This document shows, in pieces, positions 1 to 9,500 of a DNA stretch of 64,000 bases. The stretch is from Branchinecta lynchi (lineage: Eukaryota > Arthropoda > Branchiopoda > Anostraca > Branchinectidae). A model generated the notes under the pieces. It did not search any database and had not been told where the DNA came from. It saw only the letters and a program-made list of their open reading frames with translations. Position 1 is the stretch's first letter; each line of letters begins with the position of its first letter. The position numbers and the translations under genes were made by a program. Where the stretch lies: NCBI GenBank assembly GCA_023053575.1, contig JAKZAP010000155.1:1-64000 (forward strand). Direction: 5' to 3'.

Positions 1-1680
1 AGGTTCGCTTTCCCGCAAGGTTCGCTTTCCCGCAAGGTTGGTTTTCCCACAAGGTTTGTTTTCTCACAAGGTTTGTGTTTTCACTAGGTTTGTTTCCCCA
101 CAAGGTTTGTTTTCTCACAAGGTTTGTTTTCCCACAAGGTTTGTTTTCCCACAAGGTTTGTTTTCCCACAAGGTTTGTTTTGCCACAAGGTTGGTTTTCC
201 AGAAAGGTTTTTTTCCCCACAAGGTTGGTTTTCCCACAAGGTTAGTTTTCCCACAAGGTTTGTTTCCCCACAAGGTTTGTTTCCCCACAAGGTTTGTTTC
301 CCCACAAGGTTTGTTTTCCCACAAGGATTGTTTTCCCACAAGGTTTGTTTTCCCACTTTGTTGGTTTTCCCAAAAGGTTCGCTTTCCCGCAAGGTTGGTT
401 TTCCCACAAGGTTTGTTTTCCCGCAGGGTTTGTTTCCCATTAAGGTTGGTTTTCCCAAAAGGTTTGTTTTCTCACAAGGATTGTTTTCCCACTAGGTTGG
501 TTTTCCCACAAGGTTTGTTTTCCCACAAGGTTTGTTTACCCACAAGGTTTGTTTTCCCCCAAGGTTGGTTTTCCCGCAAGGTTGGTTTTCCCATAAGGTT
601 GGTTTTCCCACAAGGTTGGTTTTCCCGCAAGGTTAGTTTTCCCACAAGGTCTGATTTAACACAATGTTTGTTTTCCCACAAGGTTGGTTTTCCCGAAAGG
701 TTTGTTTCCCCACAAGGTTGGTTTTCCCACAAGGTTGGTTTTCCCGCAGGGTTTGTTTTCCCACAAGGTTAGTTTTCCCGCAAGGTTTGTTTTCCCACAA
801 GGTTGGTTTTCCCGAAAGGTTTGTTTCCCCACAAGGTTGGTTTTCCCACAAGGTTGGTTTTCCCGCAGGGTTTGTTTTCCCACAAGGTTAGTTTTCCCGC
901 AAGGTTTGTTTCCCCACAAGGTTTGTTTTCCCACAAGGTTTGTTTTCCCACTGTGTTGGTTTTCCCAAAAGGTTCGCTTTCCCACAAGGTTGGTTTTCCC
1001 ACAAGGTTGTTTTTTCCACAAGGTTGGTTTTCCCGCAGGGTTGCTTTCCCCATGAGGTTGGTTTTCCCACAAGGTTTGTTTTCTCACAATGTCTGTTTTC
1101 CCACTAGGTTATTTTTCCCACTAGGTTGGTTTTCCCACAAGGTTTGTTTTCCCACAAGCTTTGTTTTCCCCCAAGGTTGGTTTTCCCGCAGGGTTTGTTT
1201 TCCCACAAGGTTAGTTTTCCCGCAAGGTTTGTTTCCCCACAAGGTTTGTTTTCCCACAAGGTTTGTTTTCCCACTGTGTTGGTTTTCCCAAAAGGTTCGC
1301 TTTCCCACAAGGTTGGTTTTCCCACAAGGTTGGTTTTCCCACAAGGTTGGTTTTCCCGCAGGGTTGCTTTCCCCATAAGGTTGGTTTTTCCACAAGGTTT
1401 GTTTTCCCACAAGGTTTGTTTCCCCACAAGGTTTGTTTCCCCACAAGGTTTGTTTCCCCACAAGGTTTGTTTTCCCACAAGGATTGTTTTCTCACAAGGT
1501 TTGTTTTCCCACAAGGTTTGTTTCCCCACAAGGTTTGTTTCCCCACAAGGTTGGTTTTCCCACAAGGTTAGTTTTCCCACAAGGTTTGTTTCCCCACAAG
1601 GTTTGTTTCCCCACAAGGTTTGTTTTCCCACAAGGATTGTTTTCTCACAAGGTATGTTTTCCCACTGTGTTGGTTTTGCC

Positions 1681-2292
1681 AAGAGGTTCGCTTTCCCGCA
1701 AGGTTCGCTTTCCCGCAAGGTTGGTTTTCCCACAAGGTTTGTTTTCTCACAAGGTTTGTTTTCCCACTAGGTTTGTTTCCCCACAAGGTTTGTTTTCTCA
1801 CAAGGTTTGTTTTCCCACAAGGTTTGTTTCCCCACAAGGTTTGTTTTCCCACAAGGTTTGTTTTCCCACAAGGTTGGTTTTCCCGAAAGGTTTGTTTCCC
1901 CACAAGGTTGGTTTTCCCACAAGGTTGGTTTTCCCGCAGGGTTTGTTTTCCCACAAGGTTAGTTTTCCCGCAAGGTTTGTTTCCCCACAAGGTTTGTTTT
2001 CCCACAAGGTTTGTTTTCCCACTGTGTTGGTTTTCCCAAGAGGTTCGCTTTCCCGCAAGGTTCGCTTTCCCGCAAGGTTGGTTTTCCCACAAGGTTTGTT
2101 TTCTCACAAGGTTTGTTTTCCCACTAGGTTTGTTTCCCCACAAGGTTTGTTTTCTCACAAGGTTTGTTTTCCCACAAGGTTTGTTTCCCCACAAGGTTTG
2201 TTTTCCCACAAGGTTTGTTTTCCCACAAGGTTGGTTTTCCCGAAAGGTTTGTTTCCCCACAAGGTTGGTTTTCCCACAAGGTTGGTTTTCCC
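1681..2292 (+). repeat. 357-bp higher-order duplication (21 units) within block A
   Basis: The variant string beginning AAGAGGTTCGC at 1681 recurs at 2038, an offset of 357 bp or 21 units. By eye the two copies stay the same for about 250 bp (1681-1934 and 2038-2291). They then differ where one has CCCGCAGG and the other CCCACAAGG. This is ordinary unequal-exchange style amplification of a multi-unit module. Confidence 0.85.
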
Positions 2293-4851
2293 ACAAGGTT
2301 GGTTTTCCCACAGGGTTGCTTTCCCCATAAGGTTGGTTTTCCCACAAGGTTGGTTTTCCCGCAGGGTTTGTTTTCCCACAAGGTTAGTTTTCCCGCAAGG
2401 TTTGTTTCCCCACAAGGTTTGTTTTCCAACAAGGTTTGTTTTCCCACTGTGTTGGTTTTCCCAAAAGGTTCGCTTTCCCAAAAGGTTCGCTTTCCCAAAA
2501 GGTTGGTTTTCCCACAAGGTTGGTTTTCCCGCAGGGTTTGTTTTCCCACAAGGTTAGTTTTCCCACAAGGTTGGTTTTCCCACAAGGTTTGTTTTCCCAC
2601 AAGGATTGTTTTCTCACAAGGTTTGTTTTCCCACTGTGTTGGTTTTCCCAAGAGGTTCGCTTTCCCGCAAGGTTCGCTTACCCGCAAGGTTGGTTTTCCC
2701 ACAAGGTTTGTTTTCTCACAAGGTTTGTTTTCCCACTAGGTTTGTTTCCCCACAAGGTTTGTTTTCTCACAAGGTTTGTTTTGCCACAAGGTTTGTTTTC
2801 CCACAAGGTTTGTTTTCCCACAAGGTTTGTTTTGCCACAAGGTTGGTTTTCCAGAAAGGTTTGTTTCCCCACAAGGTTGGTTTTCCCACAATGTTTGTTT
2901 TGCCGCAGGGTTTGATTTCCCACAAGGTTAGTTTTCCCGCAAGGTTTGTTTTCCCACAAGGTTAGTTTTCCCGCAAGGTTGGTTTTCCCACAAGGTTGGT
3001 TTTCCCGCAGGGTTTGTTTCCCCATAAGGTTGGTTTTCCCACAAGGTTTGTTTTCTCACAAGGTTTGTTTTCCCACTAGGTTGGTTTTCCCACAAGGTTT
3101 GTTTTCCCACAAGGTTTGTTTACCCACAAGGTTTGTTTTCCCCCAAGGTTGGTTTTCCCGCAAGGTTGGTTTTCCCCATAAGGTTGGTTTTCCCACAAGG
3201 TTGGTTTTCCCGCAAGGTTAGTTTTCCCACAAGGTCTGATTTAACACAATGTTTGTTTTCCCACAAGGTTGGTTTTCCCGAAAGGTTTGTTTCCCCACAA
3301 GGTTGGTTTTCCCACAAGGTTGGTTTTCCCGCAGGGTTTGTTTTCCCACAAGGTTAGTTTTCCCGCAAGGTTTGTTTCCCCCACAAGGTTTGTTTTCCCA
3401 CTGTGTTGGTTTTCCCAAAAGGTTCGCTTTCCCACAAGGTTGGTTTTCCCACAAGGTTGGTTTTCCCCGCAGGGTTGCTTTCCCCATAAGGTTGGTTTTC
3501 CCACAAGGTTTGTTTTCTCACAAGGTTTGTTTTCCCACTAGGTTGTTTTTCCCACTAGGTTGGTTTTCCCACAAGGTTTGTTTTCCCACAAGCTTTGTTT
3601 TCCCCCCAAGGTTGTTTTTCCCACTAGGTTGGTTTTCCCACAAGGTTTGTTTTCCCACAAGCTTTGTTTTCCCCCCAAGGTTGGTTTTCCCGCAAGGTTG
3701 GTTTACCCACAAGGTTTGTTTTCCCACTGTGTTGGTTTTCCCAAAAGGTTCGCTTTCCCGCAAGGTTGGTTTTCCCACAAGGTTTGTTTCCCCACAAGGT
3801 TTGTTTTCCCACAAGGTTTGTTTTCCCACAAGGTTGGTTTTCCCCGCAAGGCGGGTTTTCCCACAAGGTTTGTTTCCCCACAATGTTTGTTTTCTCACAA
3901 GGTTTGTTTTCCCACAAGGTTGGTTTTCCCGAAAGGTTTGTTTCCCCACAAGGTTGGTTTTCCCCACAAGGCTGGTTTTCCCGCAGGGTTTGTTTTCCCA
4001 CAAGGTTAGTTTTCCCGCAAGGTTTGTTTTCCCACAAGGTTAGTTTTCCCACAAGGTTTGTTTCCCCACAAGGTTTGTTTCCCCACAAGGTTTGTTTTCC
4101 CACAAGGATCGTTTTCTCACAAGGTTTGTTTTCCCACTGTGTTGGTTTTCCCAAGAGGTTCGCTTTCCCGCAAGGTTCGCTTTCCCGCAAGGTTGGTTTT
4201 CCCACAAGGTTTGTTTTCTCACAAGGTTTGTGTTCCCACTAGGTTTGTTTCCCCACAAGGTTTGTTTTCTCACAAGGTTTGTTTTCCCACAAGGTTTGTT
4301 TTCCCACAAGGTTTGTTTTCCCACAAGGTTTGTTTTGCCACAAGGTTGGTTTTCCAGAAAGGTTTGTTTCCCCACAAGGTTGGTTTTCCCACAAGGTTTG
4401 TTTTTCCGCAGGGTTTGTTTTCCCACAAGGTTAGTTTTCCCGCAAGGTTTGTTTTCCCACAAGGTTAGTTTTCCCACAAGGTTTGTTTCCCCACAAGGTT
4501 TGTTTCCCCACAAGGTTTGTTTTCCCACAAGGATTGTTTTCCCACAAGGTTTGTTTTCCCACTGTGTTGGTTTTCCCAAAAGGTTCGCTTTCCCGCAAGG
4601 TTGGTTTTCCCACAAGGTTGGTTTTCCCGCAGGGTTTGTTTCCCCATAAGGTTGGTTTTCCCAAAAGGTTTGTTTTCTCACAAGGATTGTTTTCCCACTA
4701 GGTTGGTTTTCCCACAAGGTTTGTTTTCCCACAAGGTTTGTTTACCCACAAGGTTTGTTTTCCCCCAAGGTTGGTTTTCCCGCAAGGTTGGTTTTCCCAT
4801 AAGGTTGGTTTTCCCACAAGGTTGGTTTTCCCGCAAGGTTAGTTTTCCCAC

Positions 4852-5123
4852 AAGGTCTGATTTAACACAATGTTTGTTTTCCCACAAGGTTGGTTTTCCC
4901 GAAAGGTTTGTTTCCCCACAAGGTTGGTTTTCCCACAAGGTTGGTTTTCCCGCAGGGTTTGTTTTCCCACAAGGTTAGTTTTCCCACAAGGTCTGATTTA
5001 ACACAATGTTTGTTTTCCCACAAGGTTGGTTTTCCCGAAAGGTTTGTTTCCCCACAAGGTTGGTTTTCCCACAAGGTTGGTTTTCCCGCAGGGTTTGTTT
5101 TCCCACAAGGTTAGTTTTCCCGC
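4852..5123 (+). repeat. 136-bp (8-unit) tandem duplication carrying the marker unit GGTCTGATTTAACACAA
   Basis: The unusual unit that begins AAGGTCTGATTTAACAC occurs at 4852 and again at 4988, exactly 8 units apart. The flanking variants are the same, including the GAAAGG and CAGGG units that follow. The marker unit is the most diverged recurrent unit in the array and is useful for tracing module duplications. Confidence 0.85.
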
Positions 5124-5986
5124 AAGGTTTGTTTTCCCACAAGGTTGGTTTTCCCGAAAGGTTTGTTTCCCACAAGGTTGGTTTTCCCACAAGGTTGGTT
5201 TTCCCGCAGGGTTTGTTTTCCCACAAGGTTAGTTTTCCCGCAAGGTTTGTTTCCCCACAAGGTTTGTTTTCCCACAAGGTTTGTTTTCCCACTGTGTTGG
5301 TTTTCCCAAAAGGTTCGCTTTCCCACAAGGTTGGTTTTCCCACAAGGTTGGTTTTTCCACAAGGTTGGTTTTCCAGAAAGGTTTGTTTCCCCACAAGGTT
5401 GGTTTTCCCACAGGTTTGTTTTCCCGCAGGGTTTGTTTTCCCACAAGGTTAGTTTTCCCGCAAGGTTTGTTTTCCCACAAGGTTAGTTTTCCCACAAGGT
5501 TTGTTTCCCCACAAGGTTTGTTTCCCCACAAGGTTTGTTTTCCCACAAGGATTGTTTTCTCACAAGGTTTGTTTTCCCACTGTGTTGGTTTTCCCAAAAG
5601 GTTCACTTTCCCGCAAGGTTGGTTTTCCCACAAGGTTGGTTTTCCCGCAGGGTTTGTTTCCCCATAAGATTGGTTTTCCCAAAAGGTTTGTTTTCTCACA
5701 AGGTTTGTTTTCCCACTAGGTTGGTTTTCCCACAAGGTTTGTTTTCCCACAAGGTTTGTTTACCCACAAGGTTTGTTTTCCCGCAAGGTTGGTTTTCCCG
5801 CAAGGTTGGTTTTCCCATAAGGTTGGTTTTCCCACAAGGTTGGTTTTCCCGCAAGGTTAGTTTTCCCAAAAGGTCTGATTTAACACAATGTTTGTTTTCC
5901 CACAAGGTTGGTTTTCCCGAAAGGTTTGTTTCCCCACAAGGTTGGTTTTCCCACAAGGTTGGTTTTCCCGCAGGGTTTATGGTTGC

Positions 5987-6307
5987 CTAACTTATCCCGC
6001 GCCAATTGCAGGATTTGTAAGGCTGTAAGGCTGGGTAAGGTCGGTAAATATCCGGTTCCTTATCCATTTCGTCGAAGGCGATCTTGACCTCATTAGTGGT
6101 CTTCTGAAGCGCCTCTGTTCTCTTCAGTTTCAGGTCGTGAAGACTTTGGGGAGGGACTATCTGAAAGTCATGCGACCCGTAGCAGAAAACAGTGAATTTA
6201 GTTGGGCCCGAAGCTTGCTTGTTTTCTCCGTTGATTTTAACCGGCCACAGAGGGTAGCCCTGGAACTTCGCAACAGCAACATCTCCAATTTGCCAGGCTG
6301 ACATCAT
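5987..6307 (-). CDS. PWWP-domain protein, HDGF/LEDGF-like N-terminal module (106 aa, probably a partial gene or captured exon)
   Basis: An ATG-started frame (two consecutive ATGs) encodes 106 residues ending in TAG only 9 bp from the array edge. Residues about 5-60 fit a PWWP domain: IGDVAVAKFQGYPLWPVKI at 7-25 carries the signature as PLWP (19-22), followed by a beta-strand segment TVFCYGSHD (39-47) equivalent to the VFFFGTHE region of HDGF/LEDGF proteins. By alignment with LEDGF, whose methyl-lysine cage is M15, W21 and F44, the candidate cage here is F15, W21 and Y43. PWWP domains bind H3K36-methylated nucleosomes and DNA in the nucleus. Residues 60-106 are a polar, probably helical tail that I do not recognise. 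The full-length family is far longer, so this is likely a first coding exon, a truncated copy or a retrocopy. No convincing splice donor is seen before the stop. Confidence 0.72.
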   Translation of the reverse strand: MMSAWQIGDVAVAKFQGYPLWPVKINGENKQASGPTKFTVFCYGSHDFQIVPPQSLHDLKLKRTEALQKTTNEVKIAFDEMDKEPDIYRPYPALQPYKSCNWRGIS

Positions 6308-6358
6308 AGACTACTACTTAGAAATTTGAAGTAACATAAGCCAAAGACTTACACGCAA

Positions 6359-6381
6359 GGGGGGCTTTTTTACGACCCCCC
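6359..6381. other. Perfect G6/C6 hairpin with 11-nt T-rich loop
   Basis: GGGGGG at 6359-6364 pairs with CCCCCC at 6376-6381 across the loop CTTTTTTACGA. It sits about 50 bp upstream of the PWWP start codon and would be in its 5' leader if transcription starts further upstream. No function can be assigned from sequence alone. Confidence 0.8.
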
Positions 6382-6495
6382 AGCTTCAAACAGCGTCAAA
6401 TATAATCCAAATCATCAGCAGGTGAATAATCCAATGAGATTCCTACAGCCGGTATGACACAAGCACTGGTTAAACGAGTTCAGGTGTGTTCGCTA

Positions 6496-6524
6496 TGAAT
6501 GGTGGATAGCAACTGAATGGTGGA
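6496..6524 (+). repeat. Direct repeat TGAATGGTGGA at the right border of the island
   Basis: TGAATGGTGGA occurs at 6496-6506 and again at 6514-6524, an 18-bp period, and the second copy runs straight into the satellite unit GGTTCGCTTTCCC. The spacing is close to the 17-bp array period, so the border may record a slippage or recombination event. Confidence 0.8.
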
Positions 6525-9500
6525 GGTTCGCTTTCCCAAAAGGTTGGTTTTCCCACAAGGTTGGTTTTCCCACAAGGTTGGTTTTCCCGCAGGGTTGCTT
6601 TCCCCATAAGGTTGGTTTTCCCACAAGGTTTGTTTTCTCACAAGGTTTGTTTTCCCACTAGGTTCTTTTTCCCACTAGGTTGGTTTTCCCACAAGGTTTG
6701 TTTTCCCACAAGCTTTGTTTTCCCCCAAGGTTGTTTTTCCGACTAGGTTGGTTTTCCCACAAGGTTTGTTTTCCCACAAGCTTTATTTTCCCCCAAGGTT
6801 GGTTTTCCCAAAGGTTGGTTTACCCACAAGGTTTGTTTTCCCACTGTGTTGGTTTTCCCAAAAGGTTCGCTTTCCCGCAAGGTTGGTTTTCCCCCAAGGT
6901 TGGTTTTCCCGCAGGGTTTGTTTTCCCACAAGGTTAGTTTTCCCGCAAGGTTTGTTTCCCCACAAGGTTTGTTTTCCCACAAGGTTTTTTTTCCCACTGT
7001 GTTGGTTTTCCCATAAGGTTCGCTTTCCCACAAGGTTGGTTTTCCCACAAGGTTGGTTTTCCCACAAGGTTGGTTTTCCCGCAGGGTTGCTTTCCCCATA
7101 AGGTTGGTTTTCCCACAAGGTTTGTTTTCTCACAAGGTTTGTTTTCCCACTAGGTTCTTTTTCCCACTAGGTTGGTTTTCCCACAAGGTTTGTTTTCCCA
7201 CAAGCTTTGTTTTCCCCCAAGGTTGTTTTTCCCACTAGGTTGGTTTTCCCACAAGGTTTGTTTTCCCACAAGCTTTATTTTCCCCCAAGGTTGGTTTTCC
7301 CAAAGGTTGGTTTACCCACAAGGTTTGTTTTCCCACTGTGTTGGTTTTCCCAAAAGGTTCGCTTTCCCGCAAGGTTGGTTTTCCCACAAGGTTTGTTTCC
7401 CCACAAGGTTTGTTTTCCCTACAAGGTTTGTTTTCCCACAAGGTTGGTTTTCCCGAAAGGTTTGTTTCCCCACAAGGTTGGTTTTCCCACAAGGTTGGTT
7501 TTCCCGCAGGGTTTGTTTTCCCACAAGGTTAGTTTTCCCGCAAGGTTTGTTTCCCCACAAGGTTTGTTTTCCCACAAGGTTTGTTTTCCCACTGTGTTGG
7601 TTTTCCCAAAAGGTTCGCTTTCCCAAAAGGTTGGTTTTCCCACAAGGTTGGTTTTCCCACAAGGTTGGTTTTCCCGCAGGGTTGCTTTCCCCATAAGGTT
7701 GGTTTTCCCAAAAGGTTCGCTTTCCCGCAAGGCTGGTTTTCCCACAAGGTTTGTTTCCCCACAATGTTTGTTTTCTCACAAGGTTTGATTTCCCACAAGG
7801 TTGGTTTTCCCGAAAGGTTTGTTTCCCCACAAGGTTGGTTTTCCCACAAGGCTGGTTTTCCCGCAGGGTTTGTCTCCCCACAAGGTTTGTTTTCCCTACA
7901 AGGTTTGTTTTCCCACAAGGTTGGTTTTCCCGAAAGGTTTGTTTCCCCACAAGGTTGGTTTTCCCACAAGGTTTGTTTTCCCGCAGGGTTTGTTTTCCCA
8001 CAAGGTTAGTTTTCCCGCAAGGTTTGTTTTCCCACAAGGTTAGTTTTCCCACAAGGTTTGTTTCCCCACAAGGTTTGTTTCCCCACAAGGTTTGTTTTCC
8101 CACAAGGATTGTTTTCTCACAAGGTTTGTTTTCCCACTGTGTTGGTTTTCCCAAAAGGTTCGCTTTCCCGCAAGGTTGGTTTTCCCCCAAGGTTGGTTTT
8201 CCCGCAGGGTTTGTTTTCCCACAAGGTTAGTTTTCCCGCAAGGTTTGTTTCCCCACAAGGTTTGTTTTCCCACAAGGTTTTTTTTCCCACTGTGTTGGTT
8301 TTCCCATAAGGTTCGCTTTCCCACAAGGTTGGTTTTCCCACAAGGTTGGTTTTCCCACAAGGTTGGTTTTCCCGCAGGGTTGCTTTCCCCATAAGGTTGG
8401 TTTTCCCACAAGGTTTGTTTTCTCACAAGGTTTGTTTTCCCACTAGGTTCTTTTTCCCACTAGGTTGGTTTTCCCACAAGGTTTGTTTTCCCACAAGCTT
8501 TGTTTTCCCCCAAGGTTGTTTTTCCCACTAGGTTGGTTTTCCCACAAGGTTTGTTTTCCCACAAGCTTTATTTTCCCCCAAGGTTGGTTTTCCCAAAGGT
8601 TGGTTTACCCACAAGGTTTGTTTTCCCACTGTGTTGGTTTTCCCAAAAGGTTCGCTTTCCCGCAAGGTTGGTTTTCCCACAAGGTTTGTTTCCCCACAAG
8701 GTTTGTTTTCCCTACAAGGTTTGTTTTCCCACAAGGTTGGTTTTCCCGAAAGGTTTGTTTCCCCACAAGGTTGGTTTTCCCACAAGGTTGGTTTTCCCGC
8801 AGGGTTTGTTTTCCCACAAGGTTAGTTTTCCCGCAAGGTTTGTTTCCCCACAAGGTTTGTTTTCCCACAAGGTTTGTTTTCCCACTGTGTTGGTTTTCCC
8901 AAAAGGTTCGCTTTCCCAAAAGGTTGGTTTTCCCACAAGGTTGGTTTTCCCACAAGGTTGGTTTTCCCGCAGGGTTGCTTTCCCCATAAGGTTGGTTTTC
9001 CCAAAAGGTTCGCTTTCCCGCAAGGCTGGTTTTCCCACAAGGTTTGTTTCCCCACAATGTTTGTTTTCTCACAAGGTTTGATTTCCCACAAGGTTGGTTT
9101 TCCCGAAAGGTTTGTTTCCCCACAAGGTTGGTTTTCCCACAAGGCTGGTTTTCCCGCAGGGTTTGTTTTCCCACAAGGTTAGTTTTCCCGCAAGGTTTGT
9201 TTTCCCACAAGGTTTGTTTTCCCACAAGGTTTGTTTTCCCACAAGGTTTGTTTTCCCACAAGGTTTGTTTTGCCACAAGGTTGGTTTTCCAGAAAGGTTT
9301 GTTTCCCCACAAGGTTGGTTTTCCCACAAGGTTTGTTTTCCCGCAGGGTTTGTTTTCCCACAATTTTAGTTTTCCCGCAAGGTTTGTTTTCCCACAAGGT
9401 TAGTTTTCCCACAAGGTTTGTTTCCCCACAAGGTTTGTTTCCCCACAAGGTTTGTTTTCCCACAAGGATTGTTTTCTCACAAGGTTTGTTTTCCCACTGT

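Larger units (their letters stand above)
1..5978 (+). repeat. 17-bp minisatellite/satellite array, forward block A (left edge open)
   Basis: Uninterrupted tandem copies of a 17-bp unit, canonical GGTTTGTTTTCCCACAA, with variants at a few positions: G/T/A/C at base 5, CCCAC / CCCGC / CCCCAC / CTCAC before the AA, and endings such as CACTAGG, CACTGTG, CATAAGG, CGAAAGG and CAAAAGG. The window begins inside the array, so its true left end is unknown. Phase is held closely to 17 bp with rare single-base indels, for example a missing C near 5168. No unique gene sequence is visible in the block. Open frames seen on both strands have a 17-residue period and mostly lack an ATG; they follow from the stop-free unit. 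Confidence 0.98.
5979..6524. other. Unique-sequence island inside the satellite array
   Basis: The 17-bp periodicity stops after GGGTTT at about 5978 and resumes with GGTTCGCTTTCCC at 6525. The 546 bp between has ordinary mixed base composition and holds a minus-strand PWWP-domain reading frame (5987-6307) plus about 217 bp of non-coding sequence upstream of its ATG. The array is in the same orientation on both sides. The island is therefore either an insertion or gene fragment captured by the array, or an exon whose introns have been filled by the repeat. Confidence 0.95.
6308..6524. other. Non-coding flank upstream of the PWWP frame
   Basis: This stretch of 217 bp lies upstream of the PWWP ATG when read on the minus strand. 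I see no TATA box or second reading frame in it. It contains a G6/C6 hairpin and an imperfect inverted repeat GCTAT/ATAGC (6492-6510). A GTAAGT on the minus strand (6352-6347) resembles a splice donor, but it is only about 40 bp from the ATG. It may be a 5' UTR or promoter-proximal region, or simply the remaining flank of a captured fragment. Confidence 0.5.

Noticed and set aside
1..5978. CRISPR array
   Set aside because: Repeats are directly abutting 17-bp units with no unique spacers, no leader and no cas genes, in a eukaryotic context.
6030..6050. Plus-strand GGTAAGG near 6035-6041 as a splice donor
   Set aside because: The coding evidence in the island is on the minus strand; no plus-strand exon is seen.
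6347..6352. Minus-strand GTAAGT as a splice donor of a 5' UTR intron
   Set aside because: Only about 40 bp separate it from the ATG and there is no good acceptor with a pyrimidine tract, too short for a normal intron.
6359..6381. Rho-independent terminator
   Set aside because: The stem and T run resemble one, but the T run is in the loop and the context is eukaryotic.
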